A DNA stretch of 64,000 nt from Pholis gunnellus (Eukaryota > Chordata > Actinopteri > Perciformes > Pholidae). Where the stretch lies: positions 11,079,016 to 11,143,015 of the forward strand of contig OU342822.1 in the NCBI GenBank assembly GCA_910591455.2, written 5' to 3'. Positions 35,201 through 46,909 of this stretch are shown one piece after another. A program made the position numbers and the translations under genes. The number at the start of each line of letters is the position of its first letter. Within the stretch, counting starts at the first letter, position 1. The notes under the pieces were generated by a model, which ran no database searches, was not told the origin of the DNA, and saw only the letters and a list, made by a program, of their open reading frames with translations.

Positions 35201-37088
35201 CTCGATGTCTGCACTGAAACCTGCAGAACCTGTTAGAACAGAGGAGTCTTCTTGAATCTACACTAACAGTGAACAGGCGACAGCTGCCCTCACCTTTTAG
35301 CACGGACACGTGCTGACGTCTCTCTCTGTAGTTTCTGATCTCGTTGGCCTCCGAGTCTCTGAGGTCTACCTTGTCGTAGCCGTACCATCCCAGCAGCTCG
35401 TTCATGGTGCTTTCTGCAAACGTCTGTATGAGAAAAAGAGGAAAAGAAATCCCTGATTAACCTTCTAAGTAAAGGGATAGGGTAACGGATCCTGAGCCTG
35501 CCTGCAAATGGGAAATTGTGACCGTACATCTTAGGGTTGTTAGTGGAACTTTTTATCCTATGTTAAACATAATCAGACCTTCCTACTCTGAATCAATGCA
35601 AGGGATTCTTTCTCAGCCTCTGCCCAGTTGGGGAAACGAATATGGGCACAGTGGAGTACAGTATGACGCTTTTTCCATGATGTATTCAAGTTGTTTACTC
35701 TTGCTAAATCTGAGACGGAAAGGTTTAAAACCTAACACCAGTGTGAAATCTATGAATCATCCTTTGTTTATCTCTTTTAATTGGAAAAAAAGAGGGAGAA
35801 AAGAAAACTGTTCCCCACAGATGGGATGTGTGGTCTCCCTTTTTTTTTTTTTTTTATTACGACCAGATGAAAAAAAAAACCACAAAGGTTTCTGTCTTTA
35901 TCCACCCACCTCTCTCTGTGGCTTTGGGAGAACCGGATTGGAGGAGAAACCTGATCCGGAACGGGCAGAAATCAGAGTGGGACACCCTACACCACAGCGA
36001 GGTCCCACGGTTCTCGGAAATGCCCCACTCCTCTCCCTTCGTCTCCCTCCAGTGTCCACCACTCTCGCTCTCTCTCTTCTCCCCAGCTTTCCCTGTCCCT
36101 CCCCTTGACTCTCTGCCCCCCCACCTCCCATCTTCACCATCCTCCCCTCCACCCCACCACCTTCCAGCCCTGACACCCGACACAGCGCTACCTCTCAGGT
36201 TTCACCCTTTTCCAGCACAGCCAGTCTGCTGTGGTGGTGTTGTAGTGCTGTGGTACTGACTTCACATTCTTTCCCCTGCTTTCCTCACTCCGACCTCTGC
36301 TCTGCTCTAGGGCCTCAGAGAAATGGATCTCTCCCTTGCTTGCTCACTTTCTGCTGTGTACGTGTGTATGGGAGAGTGTGTGGGTGAGTGCAAGCAGTGG
36401 TATCATATCCAGCTAAATATGCCTAACGATGATTAAAGTTAAGTATCCGGTGTCTGGTGCTGCGCTCGGGTCTGACGTGGAGGGAGTAGGTCCGAATGTG
36501 GTGTTGAAACAGATGTATTACAGAGACAACACGAGGCTGGACTTCAGCTGAGCTAGAAATCAGATTGCCTGCCTTCCTGTCTGTCTATTTTTTCTCACCC
36601 TTTCCTCGCCCTTTTACCATTTGACTGATTTCAAATGGTGGACAATGGTTTTACCTTACAATTGAAGTCTTGTATGTTTCACATCACATCTAATTTGGAT
36701 ATGTTCTCCTCTAAGCGCAGTTGTTATTTGCTCTTTCTGTTTTCCTGTTAATGAAAGACGGGCTTTTTTTTTTTTTTTTTTTCACCGACCCCTCCACTTC
36801 CCACAATGTTGTTTTTGTTTCTTTTTGGCAGTTCAGACAAACATCTGCTTTGTGAGAGTGACAAGCCATATCCCAAACCACAGAGAGAGCTGCAGCCAAA
36901 GGCAACAAACCGGGGCCGACCCTGAGATTCAGCCCAGGCAGGCTCACATCAAGCAGGGATAGCATTTCACTTGTTTTGATTAAAATTAGTTAAGTTGTAA
37001 CACTACACCTCCCCTGGATATCAAACGCTACAATCCAAACCACTTACACAAAAAGAGCACATTTCCTCTCTCACGAAAGGCCAGAATC

Positions 37089-37119
<31 letters not shown>

Positions 37120-37902
37120 TGAAACAACTTGCTTGTCTTTTTAGATTTCTGACCTCCTGCTTGAAGGAGCTTCAGATATCCCTTACCACCACAGTCAACA
37201 CTCTCAAATAGCCTCTGTCCAAACCCAAACAAAGTAGACGATCCATGGATTAGTTTCCATGTAGTAATAATGGTGGGAGGGAATCATGTCTGTTACTGTT
37301 ATTTAACCGTGACTGTCCTTTAATGCAAGACACAGGAGAGATTATTAAGGGCCATTACCTAATGAACATTATCCCTGAATAGGAACTTTATTTTGGTGTG
37401 AAATGTACACTCCTTTAAAATTGATGTGAAAACACTTCAGTGTTTTTTCCCAGTGTAAGGCATTGGCTATATTTAAATGATTATTCCCTCTCTCTTTGGA
37501 AGGCATAAAGGCAAGCCTCTGTGGTGCAGCAAGTGTGCACACCGCAAGAGCGGGGAAGAGGTGACGCACATCTGGATCTCCGCTAGACATTATGGTGTGT
37601 GCGTCCGGCCACAGCTGGCCCGACATGGCGTCCCTAGGCAAAGGCCAACACAGTCTTATTCACAGAGAACATAATTAAAACGCCCCGGATCTCTGTGTGT
37701 GTGACATTTTGAGTTTATATTCATATGGTATGATTCGTTATTGCACTCCAAGGGGTGCAAACTTGGAAGATCCCTTTGACTTTTCTAAATATGTCACAAA
37801 AGGATCTTCATGACGTCTGATTGTTGGAATAAGGAGAGCATTCACAGAACACAAACACTACAGTGTGTCTGATTACTCCCGGCATTGATCTGTGCACAGT
37901 TG

Positions 37903-38000
<98 letters not shown>

Positions 38001-38194
38001 GCCCTGTGTAGGAAGACGTTGTGCGCGTACAGAAGTTATCACTCGGTCAATAACAAGTCTCACTTGATCAAAACTACAGTGACACACAAATTCACTCTCA
38101 CCTTCATCTCCTGGTTGATCTCTCTCTTTACGGGGTGAGCAGGTTTCCTGCTGCGCTTATTTTCCGGTGGTCTCCCTTTCTCCATCTCTGGCAT
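30366..38194 (-). CDS. sobp: sine oculis-binding protein homologue, six coding exons
   Basis: Nuclear zinc-finger protein known as a cofactor that binds SIX/sine oculis proteins; mouse mutants (Jackson circler) have inner-ear defects. Exons in transcript order: 38194-38102, 35423-35294, 35000-34806, 34023-33872, 32546-32451, 32252-30366. Together they make 2553 nt, 850 residues (human 873), all GT-AG and in phase. The start MPEMEKGRPPENKRSRKPAH matches human SOBP, as do MNELLGWYGYDKV (exon 2) and the C terminus LKRRCLRIRDQNK. Two FCS-type zinc fingers (about residues 150-181 and 224-253) are followed by a long Pro/Ser-rich region with LVPYPIIVPLPVPIPIPIP. A VVDLSG motif could be a SUMO-interaction site, and PDEDHAYALP near the end is conserved. 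Exon 3 carries a poorly conserved Ser run. Confidence 0.95.
33872..34023 (-). CDS. sobp: sobp exon 4, first FCS-type zinc finger
   Basis: Encodes EDVQNVQIVCVWCQKEGVKR and on to [19 protein letters not shown]. The Cys pairs CVWC and FCSEKC plus a following Cys are the FCS finger ligands. The exon joins in phase to 34806-35000 upstream (VIVPLIKPSA, equivalent to human PIIVPLIPPPF) and to 32451-32546 downstream (ARDEDLHGE). [35 protein letters not shown] is nearly invariant in the SOBP sequences I remember. Confidence 0.93.
37090..37119. repeat. poly(C) run of 30
   Basis: Uninterrupted run of about 30 C on the plus strand (G on the sobp transcript strand). Confidence 0.9.
37904..37996. repeat. 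(CT)n microsatellite
   Basis: About 93 bp of CT repeats with one CCT slip near 37,968, roughly 105 bp from the first sobp coding exon (downstream of its donor). Confidence 0.97.
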
Positions 38195-38276
38195 AGTCCT
38201 GGTCGGGCTGGATCCGACCTGGATCACTGTTGCTTGTCAGCTGCAGGTTTTTTTAGCAGAGTAGCTCAGAATGAAA

Positions 38277-38305
38277 GCTGTCACTCCCGGTGACAGCGGC
38301 TGTCA
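38277..38305. promoter_or_regulatory. palindromic cluster of three TGACAGC (TALE-type) motifs
   Basis: GCTGTCAC-TCCCG-GTGACAGC (38277-38297) is a perfect 8-bp inverted repeat with a 5-bp centre. It overlaps TGACAGC-G-GCTGTCA (38291-38305), a perfect 7-bp inverted repeat with a 1-bp centre. TGACAG is the core recognised by MEIS/PREP/TGIF homeodomain proteins. The cluster is 83-111 bp upstream of the sobp start codon, in the 5'UTR or core promoter. Function is inferred. Confidence 0.5.
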
Positions 38306-41300
38306 TGCCCGGACGCCTGAGTCCCTCATCTGGGGCTTCACACCATTCAAGTCAACTGAACATGCGTGCGCTCCGGGCTGGAGGCTCCTTCGCCGAACAA
38401 TCCTAACTCTCTTCTCCAACACTGTCAAGTGTCTGCAGGTAACATAGATACGACTTCCGGTTGGAACTTTCAGAGTAAATTCTTAATTTAAATTTAAAGT
38501 AATGGACAACCAAGAGTGATAATCAATAACTTTAAAATGGCATTTTGTTGTTAGTATGAATTAAACCAAATTAAAAAGGACTTATGGTCAACATGCATAA
38601 AAACGTAAAACTGTATGAAAAAAAAAAAAAACGTGTTGATGTCAGATAATAACCTAACCCCAGGTTAAGTCCAATCGAAAATTACCGGCATTGTAAATTG
38701 AGCCACCAACAGGTCTCTGATCACTAACGCGACGGAATTTACTCATTTTCATATCACTTGAATAGAGAAATAATAAAGAAATAACAAAAATGAAACACAA
38801 CATATTTGAGGAATTACCATAAACAACACCACGCTCCGTCCAAAGGAATTGCCTGCTGATGAAAAATATGCTCCATTTGATTGTGTTTGACTGAAACAAT
38901 GTAGCATATTTGATCGCCTTAAACCAAGTTCATGTTTGTAGCCAAGAAAATAATACACATCTTCGAAATAAAATCGAGCATGTCTACGTAATATAAAGTC
39001 TGCTGCTCTCTGATGTCCTTTTTTGGCGCGATACATGTTGTGCTTTTCTTGTGAAAATAAATTCACCTAGTTTCCGGTATAATTCGTGCTCTTTCTGTGC
39101 AACTTGATGCTGCCCTCTCCGGATAGGGAGAGGGAGGACCCTGTGATTTGATGTAACCCAACACCTGGCGCCCACCCTCCGAAATCTCAACAGATACATT
39201 TCACAAGGAATGCAAAGACTGTGCTTTATCTGAGGGGACACAGTACAAACACTGTCTACTCCTGTCTTAAAATAAAGAGATGAAAAGAACGCCGTGGGTT
39301 AAATGATACCATGGCAGAATGTATGGGACTTTCTCAAATGGCATGCGTTTGATCAGCGACTGTGTGAGACATTGTGTGTGTATATATGTGCGCAATGTAT
39401 AAAAAAAGCATATAAAGTCCACATTCGCTTGATCATGTATCAGGACATACATATTTTACCCATGTTTACTCTTGGCGTAATTATTATACCACAATTTCAC
39501 TGCTATGTTTCATATTCAAGCGTCCACTTTTAACTCACATACATAAACTTAGCTGGCTCTACTGCATCTTTGGCAGAACTTTCACTTGGTCCCTAAACCC
39601 CATGCAGAGAGACAGACAGACAGACAGGCGGGACGTCAGAGCCTCTCTCCTCCCTGTCTCCAGCCGTCCTCGGTCTACTCTGGTTGGAGGAATCCAGGGA
39701 CCACGGCTCGTGTAAACAGAAACCTGATCCGGTGCTCAGGGCTTGGGTTTCGCCCCCTCGTACGCCCGCTGATGATACCCGATCCGGCCCGGCTTTGGGA
39801 ACAGGGCTTATCTGATGCCTCACAAAAGGCCCCTCTCTCCGGCTCTCCATAACAGCGCACATCTGGTGCCTCTGCAGGGAGCGCTGTCCCTTTGGGTTCC
39901 TCTGGGGGGTGAAGGCGGGGATTAGACCGTCTCACTATGCCCTTAGCAATCCACTTACACAAATGACAGAAGAGACAGTATTCACAGGTCTATGGTTACA
40001 ATCCTCAACATCTGGACCGAATCATAAAGAATTGCCACTTTTGTGTATAATGACTTGCATGACTGTCCCTATACGCGATGACAGCGAAAAAGTCCCCGTC
40101 CATTTAGAAGATTGTTGAAAATGTTGTAGCCTGATCTTCACAGAGGGACATACCGTGTGATCTACTGTGGTTTACAGTGATGTCTTTTCACCGTAAGGGG
40201 GCAATGTCTACCCATTGGTTTTGCATAATGGTGCCAATGAATGTAGCCGGGTGTTTTCCCTTCATCAAATTACATGCAAATAGTCATGATGAGTCATGTG
40301 TTTATGGCTCAGTGACCAAATAAATTGAACTTTAGCATATGAAACTGTTTAAACTGCAATTTGTATTCACATCTGATTAATAACTTTGATATTTTCCTAA
40401 ACAGTAGCCTACTGTAACTTATACACAAACTAAATCGTATACACAAATCAAAATTGTCTTTAATCATATAAACTGTAGAGGCACCCCACTCTAATTTTGT
40501 TTTGCTGCAGTTTAAAATTAAATTTCTTTAATATTCTTCATCGTTGATGGATAATCCTAAAATTGTAAATAATATATAAATGCTTTCTTGCTATGATAAA
40601 TGGCAACAGCACACGGACTACATATTGTAATGTGGAATATGATATATCTGACCTACATCTTGATAAATGCTGTTTCATAGTATATATATTTCATCTTTAA
40701 ATCAGCTATAAACAGCTATAACAATTAATAGGCTACAACACAGTCTTGCCTCAGATCACGAAACTTAATGCCCCAACATTTGACTTTATGGGTAACAAAT
40801 CTGTTAGTTTAGCATAAATGGCATATTTTCAATGCAGGATCATTCTAAACTATATGCAGACAACTAGAGCTGAAGTAATGTCCGCCTTTGCAAAGATAAA
40901 CAGTATTTTTGTGCCGGACATGTTTGAATAACTGGTGCAATCCAGTGCTTGACCACCAGGCGTCGCTGTTGCCACACTTATAGCTGTAGCTCGACACGAG
41001 CGCTCGTTCAACAGGTCGCATTTACTTTTCAGTTTTGTATCTTTCACTCGATTTATGTCATTGTCTTGCCAATTGAAGTCGATGCGAGGCCACACATTCT
41101 GAGTTGTAACAGTTCAATTTAGGTAATGACACCTCATCATTCACCATAAACCCAATGGTAGCCTGAACCAAGTCAGTGTCACCATGGCAACACAGTGTTG
41201 GAGGCAGTGTAAATAAGATGGTGGCCGGTTCGACTTCATTTGACACCAAAGTCGATGAAAGTGGACTCTCCTCCACTGGGAGTCATGCTGCGAAGCAGGG

Positions 41301-41460
41301 CATTTAAACATGCTTGGTAGAAAAGTGAAACACGTGTGACTTCGTTGAAGGAGCATGCGCGTTCAGGCCGACTTCCCAAATGGTTCACAGCTAAATACAA
41401 TTAGCCTAAAGTGTGTGATCGTTTCCTGTAATCGAAGTTCCTGCGGTCAAAGCACTTTAT
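38306..41460. other. intergenic region between sobp and cd24
   Basis: The two genes are divergently arranged. About 38,440-38,465 has CGACTTCCGG, an ETS-like element, on the sobp promoter side. A GC-rich block at 39,600-39,960 begins with a short (GACA)n run. The remainder is AT-rich, and no exon is supported. Confidence 0.4.
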
Positions 41461-41492
41461 TATAACCCTTCTCTCCACCACGTCCGGGACTC

Positions 41493-41520
41493 TACGTCAC
41501 AGACCCAGCTGGTATAAAAG
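41493..41520 (+). promoter_or_regulatory. cd24 core promoter: CRE-like site and TATA box
   Basis: TACGTCAC at 41493-41500 is a CRE half-site/near-full site. TATAAAAG follows at 41513-41520. Transcription is predicted to start about 25-30 bp downstream, near 41,545, giving a 5'UTR of about 85 nt that contains a CTC triplet repeat. Confidence 0.65.
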
Positions 41521-41570
41521 CCTCAGTCCGATGCAGCATCCTCATTAAAGAGAAGCAGCGTCTGTGGGCA

Positions 41571-41600
41571 GCCTCCTCCTCCTCCTCCTCCTCCTCCTCC
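41571..41600 (+). repeat. (CTC)n repeat in cd24 5'UTR
   Basis: CTC/CCT triplet run between the TATA box and the start codon, within the predicted 5'UTR. Confidence 0.85.
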
Positions 41601-41631
41601 TTCTGGCCAAATTACTGCAAACAAAAAGAAA

Positions 41632-42748
41632 ATGTCCAAAATGACGATCGTTCAGCTTGGAGTGATTTTGTTCGCCATATGTTTATCAACACAGGTATGC
41701 TGACATATAATCTGTTATACTGCTTTTAGCTTGATTTTATTTATTGCGTCATGGTTGGAATGTATTGTGTTGCGATCAGCTGGTTATCTTTGTAGAAATT
41801 CATTGTGTGCTGACGGGTTATTTGACTCTAAAGGTGTTTGTAGACGGGGCTTACTCGCGGTCTGGATTAAAGCAGGCTAGACCTGGAAGCTAAACTCTCT
41901 TGGGGGAAATTAATATGCAGAATTCCTGTCAGTCGATTTTCTAAATTGCTGTGTGTTTCTTTAATTCATAAATACTTCAAACCTAATTCCAAGTCATGAT
42001 CTTTTTTCACATTTATCTTTACCTCTTGATTAGCGTGCACTCCAGTGAATTAATGATTCAGGTGGAGTGTATTATGTACCTGTGCAAAGGTGGGGAGAGA
42101 ATCTAAAGTTTCTTTTCGGGTGTGCTCAAGGAAACCTGAGAGGCACGCGCATAAACTTAGGTCTCTCTTATCTTTTTGCTTTTCCTATGTTGTTAGACTG
42201 TATGATCAGTCAGAAATAACTGTGGCAATGGTTCAAAAATTGGTAAAGATTGAGTGACATTTTAATTGATTTTCGGTGTATTGGAATATGTTTTGCTGTT
42301 GTTCATTATCTCAGTGTGCTTTATTGAGTTTTGGTACTATTCCCTTCCTGTAAAAGTTATCATGTAATTTGCATGTAAAGCATGTGGTATTTATCATCAG
42401 TGTATAGTTCGTCATGTGCCATTTTAAGGTTATCACTGAAGCAGAGGCTTTGTTACAGTTTGACAAGTTTTAAACCCTCTATCCTCCATCCTCCTCCTCC
42501 TCCTCCTCCTCCTCCTCCTCCTCCTCCTCCTCCTCTTCCTCCAACAGGTGGTTTCCCAGAACAGCACAAACCCCACATGGGGAAACTCCACCTCCAACCC
42601 TAACGCCACCACCATGGCCACAGACACCCACAGCAGTTCGGCCAACACTACCGGCCCGACCGGATCAGGCGTCTCGCTGCATGCAGGCACCGTCTCCTTC
42701 CTGGTCCCCATCATCACGGGAGCCTCTCTCCTGCAGCGCTACTGTTGA
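41632..42748 (+). CDS. cd24: CD24-like GPI-anchored mucin peptide
   Basis: Two exons, 41632-41694 and 42548-42748 (GT-AG), total 264 nt, 87 residues. Exon 1 encodes the signal peptide (MSKMTIVQLGVILFAICLST). Exon 2 encodes a Ser/Thr/Asn-rich ectodomain of about 35-40 residues with N-glycosylation sequons at N26, N34, N40 and N54. A Gly/Ser site near 60-62 suits GPI attachment, followed by a hydrophobic tail (TVSFLVPIITGASLL). This layout is that of CD24, a heavily glycosylated sialomucin on B cells, neutrophils and epithelia that binds P-selectin and Siglecs. Primary sequence similarity to human CD24 is low, as usual for this peptide; the identification rests on architecture and on neighbouring sobp and rtn4ip1. 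The start is the first ATG after the TATA box. Confidence 0.85.
42490..42541 (+). repeat. (TCC)n repeat forming the cd24 acceptor pyrimidine tract
   Basis: About 15 TCC units ending a few bases before the AG at 42546-42547. The repeat is the polypyrimidine tract of the only cd24 intron. Confidence 0.9.
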
Positions 42749-42795
42749 AGCCTCGGACCCCCTCATCTTATCATCCCACCCACTCCGACTTCACT

Positions 42796-42817
42796 CCCCC
42801 CCCCCCCCCCCCCCCCC
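42796..42817. repeat. poly(C) run
   Basis: About 22 consecutive C in the cd24 3'UTR. Confidence 0.9.
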
Positions 42818-43593
42818 TTTCACCGCACTGCACAGAGACCACAAGACTAACATGGATGGACTCCACAACCTTTTTTGTCCTCCTTAAATTCGTGATAAAA
42901 ATATGTATAATTCAAGACATTTCTTTCAATAAGGGGGGTTTAACCGTCACCTGGAGATCATCACCAAGACCCCCTCAGCCCCTTGCATGGAATCAAAAGG
43001 AACGGCGGTTGGCCCAGCTTCCTTTTTTTGCCTTGCGTTTCCATAGTAACATCACCGAATGTTGGAGATGCTCAGGGCTGCGGTTGTCATGTCACATGTC
43101 TTGATTGAAATGCGGACCACTTGAGTGTACACAGGGTCTATTTGTGGCTTTAAACCCACCTGGCAATCAATATCAGAATGTTTTTTGTCTGTCAAGTTAA
43201 GTTTGGCACATACAGTATAGGAGCTTTTTTCAAAACAGCACGAGCCAGAAGACAAATTTGAGTTGGGTTCTTTCATAATTTGGCTCTTCGGTCTTTTTAT
43301 TAGAATTGTCAAAGAGGTGTATGTAGCAAATAAGTTGCCACAAGGCTTGTGTCAGTTTTGCCTTGTGATGTGTAAAGAGTTGCGGTCTTTTACAATGAGG
43401 GTTTGATTGACACCTTTCCCCCCCTTCATCCATGGGTTAGACCCAGGGAGTGACTATCTGTATATTATAACCATATGGGAAGGGTTGATGTTAGATTTAT
43501 ATTACCCCCCTTATAGTTTATATTTTGTATAAATGGAAATGTTGTTCTGTTTAATAGTTTGGGTATAAGATAATGGAAGAAATGACAATGTAC

Positions 43594-43599
43594 AATAAA
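43594..43599 (+). terminator. cd24 poly(A) signal
   Basis: AATAAA in the context TACAATAAATTATG, about 850 nt downstream of the cd24 stop codon, after a T-rich stretch. Cleavage is expected near 43,615. Confidence 0.65.
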
Positions 43600-44112
43600 T
43601 TATGAAAAACGATCACAACAGTAATTGTTTCTTTGATCCAGTTCAGTTGAGCTTTTGCTGAAATGTTTATCTTTCCTGTGAAAGCAGCACTCAAACCAAT
43701 ATTTTATTAATGCCGTGTCTTTGCATGGATCTCGGTCCATAAAATCACCCTGATGCTCTTCACCTAAAGGGTGTGGTGGTGTTGTATTCGTCATTACTGA
43801 GCTGCCTGCCAGTCTAGACGGGCGACTGCTGCATGAGCTGCAGGCCAGAGATGGACCCAGCATTCCCTGATGCCGCCACTGATCTCCTCTGGATTAGTGC
43901 CAGAGCAGCACTGACTGGATATGAAACAGCACCAGCCTCTATGGTATTCCAGTGATGTACAAAGCCTAAACATGCTTACATTCAGAATTATGATCTTTCT
44001 ACCAAGAGGAGAGAAGCTGTGAGCATGAAGAAACCTGTTGTTTCAGTCAGAAGTTTGACTAATATTATTCATGACTTTCATTTACTGCGAAGAATTAATG
44101 AGTTTAAAGCTG

Positions 44113-44148
44113 CGGGACTATTAAAGGATTATCTTATCTTATCTCAAA
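44113..44148 (+). mobile_element. possible retroposon 3' tail
   Basis: ATTAAAGGATTATCTTATCTTATCTC: an AATAAA-like hexamer followed by TTATC repeats, the kind of tail seen on fish LINE copies. No coding frame is attached. Confidence 0.3.
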
Positions 44149-46856
44149 GAGCCCTCAAGGGAATGCAAGGTCCTATTTGATTATGCGTTCAAACAAGTTT
44201 GGCTTTTTGCTGTTACTCGACACGGTCTAGTCCTAACTTTATGTTCAATCCTCCAACAGCTGCAGCGCATGGAAAATATCTGTATGAACACTAATGTGAA
44301 TTAGATTTAATATGGGTCTCTAACATAATTATGAAATATACATTATGGGATATATAATAGTCTGTCTTAAAATATAATGGAGTACCATTTGTAATCCAAA
44401 AAGTGAACATTCAATTTAAGATGTTTACATGTCGAATAACACAGACAAATCAGCCCAGTGCTATCTATCTCTTTCAGTTTAAACCTTCATAGTGCTTTTG
44501 TCTGCCTTCTTTTTGTGATTATCTTAAACAATACTTTGTTTAGTTTTAATTTGTTTTGTTTTTTAGGCAAGCAGTTAGGTAAAAGTATTAAAAACTGATC
44601 AACCAAAGCAAAAAATACACCACTCTATGTGTGTGGTGGGTGCTTGCTGTGATGGCAGAGTGAGTGGCGTGCAGCACCAGTAAAGCCAGCCTCATGACTC
44701 ATTAGCCCACACCATTGTCTCTCAATCCTCTCTGCACTATTAACCTCTCCCCACATAACGGCGTCTCCCCACATCTCCTCTCCCTTTTCCGGATCTATCC
44801 ACTTACTGTCCTCCACCAGTCTGGTCTGCAGGGACTGTAGAGATGTGGGTTCTCAAAGAACGACTAAGGGTTTTCTTTTCCTAAAAGCTGTTGAAAATGA
44901 GCGTTTGTTACAACTGGAGTGTTCCACTTCTATGAGAGAACAGCTCACCGAACAGTTGGTTTAATACACACTGAGAATCAGGATTTTTCTTCTCGAGCTG
45001 CTGAGTTTTTGGATGTTGAGAAAAACACAAAGAGGATAAACACAAATATAAGATGCATGACCGAAAACACTGTATCTGCAATTCTAAATAATTAATTACA
45101 ACATTATGTTATGCAATGGCACTGCCTCGGGTTATGATGCTATTTACTAGAAGACAGAATCTACAAGCAGTCTTTCCTGCATCACTGACAACCTTATGAC
45201 TCTGGAGCAGCAACAAGTCCTGGGAGAAGTCTGGTAAGCTTTAAATCCATTAAAATCAAAAGGCCTACTATTATTTCATGAATAGAAAGGGCCAGCCAAC
45301 TGATTCTTGTTGTATGAAATGGATTGGCAATGCAATAGGCATTTCTGGTAGCCTTCAAATAAGCAACCAGTACAAGTACTGCATCGTACGTATAGCATAG
45401 TATAGTACATGTACGGGGAGGGCAAAATACAACCAACACATTTCAATATGTATTACAAATACAACGTCACGGATTCCAGATTCAACAACTCTGTGACTGA
45501 AAAGCTGAACATATATGTAGTATTTGTGCAGGGTTGTACTGTTTTATTATTATTATCGTCACACAAAAAAGTAACATGAAAAACGTACACAACCCACATC
45601 CAAAACCAGATCAAAAATAAAAATGACAGCACGAAGCTTGAGTCAGAGAGAAAAACAACAATGTAACCTTTATTTAACTAGGAAGTCACAATGTTTCAAT
45701 CTATATCATTGAAAGAAAAGCATATGGCTAATTGTCCATGAATCTCTGTCCGTCTCTTGTGTACTTCAGAGCCACTCAAACTGTTCAGGGTCAGATAAAC
45801 AGAATCGACCATCCCATGATTAAGTCCTTTGTTTTTCTTTGAGACTGACCATGTTGACACTGACACACTAATAGATTTTATAAGCTATTAGGCTAAGCCA
45901 GTTATTGCCCAGCAACAATATGAATATTATTCACTTAAACTCATCTCATGACCTTTTGCTGTCCCTGAGAAAGACAATTTTCAACTTGACTTAAAAAGCA
46001 TTGCTTTTGGCTCACTAGTGTGTATTAGTAGCATATAGAGTAACACTCCAACACACCTCAGTACAGTGCTTGGCTGAGTCATTTCTATGGCGATGGGTCT
46101 CAAGTGTCTCAAGTTTCCCTCCATCGCTGCTCGTTTCCTCTCTTTTATTGATTCTCTGAGCCAAAATGAGAAGTACACCATCTCATATATTCAACCCTTC
46201 TGAAAAAGATTCTTGGTTTATTACTTTTGACCACAAATTGCTGAAATGTTCACGTAAAGCACTTCCCATCAGTCAAAAAGTTTGCGTATTTATTCCTGTC
46301 AATGAAGTTCTGTAGGGCTTGGCAGTTTACTGTCTCTAGTCCCTTCTGATTATTCTGAATAAGCCAGAGTTGCTGCTTCCAGTAACATCAGAAGCATTGC
46401 TTCCTGTGTGCCAGTGTTTTTCTCTCTCTCCTGGAAAGAGCCATTAGAGACAGGCCGCTAGCACCAGCAATTGTGTGAGCTGTCATTACGTAACTATGGA
46501 TTAAGTCGCTATTATGTTACACATAACTGGCAATATAAAAAGTCTTACAATGGTAGTACAAACAATAAGTGGAATATACCACATTCTGTGATCAATAATT
46601 TCATTTAAACTAACTTTTAATAATACAAAGAACCTTCAGTTAAATTGTATAATTTCCCCATAAGTTTCACTTCCCTTCTTGCTATTTCTTGATTGTCTGT
46701 TTTCCTCAACATCCGCACTATATGTCCATAACCATGAACGACATACAGTGACCTCTCTTCTGGTGTTAGGTGTGACACCCAGCAGACCTTTAATCATTGA
46801 TTGGCGTCATGAATTATTCAGACAGCCGCCAGTGTTGCAGGGACAATGTCACACAA

Positions 46857-46864
46857 ACACACAC

Positions 46865-46908
<44 letters not shown>
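46857..46908. repeat. (CA)n microsatellite
   Basis: About 50 bp of AC repeats with small interruptions near 46,869. Confidence 0.95.

Positions 46909-46909
<1 letters not shown>

Larger units (their letters stand above)
35424..38101 (-). other. sobp intron 1
   Basis: A 2.7-kb intron containing a pyrimidine-rich zone (about 36,040-36,160), an A-run and T-run, a 30-base C-run (37,090-37,119) and a long (CT)n tract. Open frames over these are composition artefacts. Confidence 0.7.
42749..43620 (+). other. cd24 3'UTR
   Basis: The stretch from the stop codon to the poly(A) signal. It contains a poly(C) run at 42,796-42,817. Most of the cd24 mRNA is 3'UTR, as in mammals. Confidence 0.6.

Noticed and set aside
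35828..36259. Pro/Ser-rich open frames in sobp intron 1
   Set aside because: Pyrimidine-rich low-complexity sequence. Exons 38102-38194 and 35294-35423 join in phase to give the known SOBP sequence.
38749..39241. Two minus-strand open frames upstream of sobp
   Set aside because: Not recognised, no convincing start or splice context, and sobp already has its full N terminus downstream.
41058..41276. 72-codon minus-strand open frame before cd24
   Set aside because: Lies in sequence resembling a dispersed repeat (GACCACCAGGCGTCGCTGTTGCC) and has no recognisable domain.
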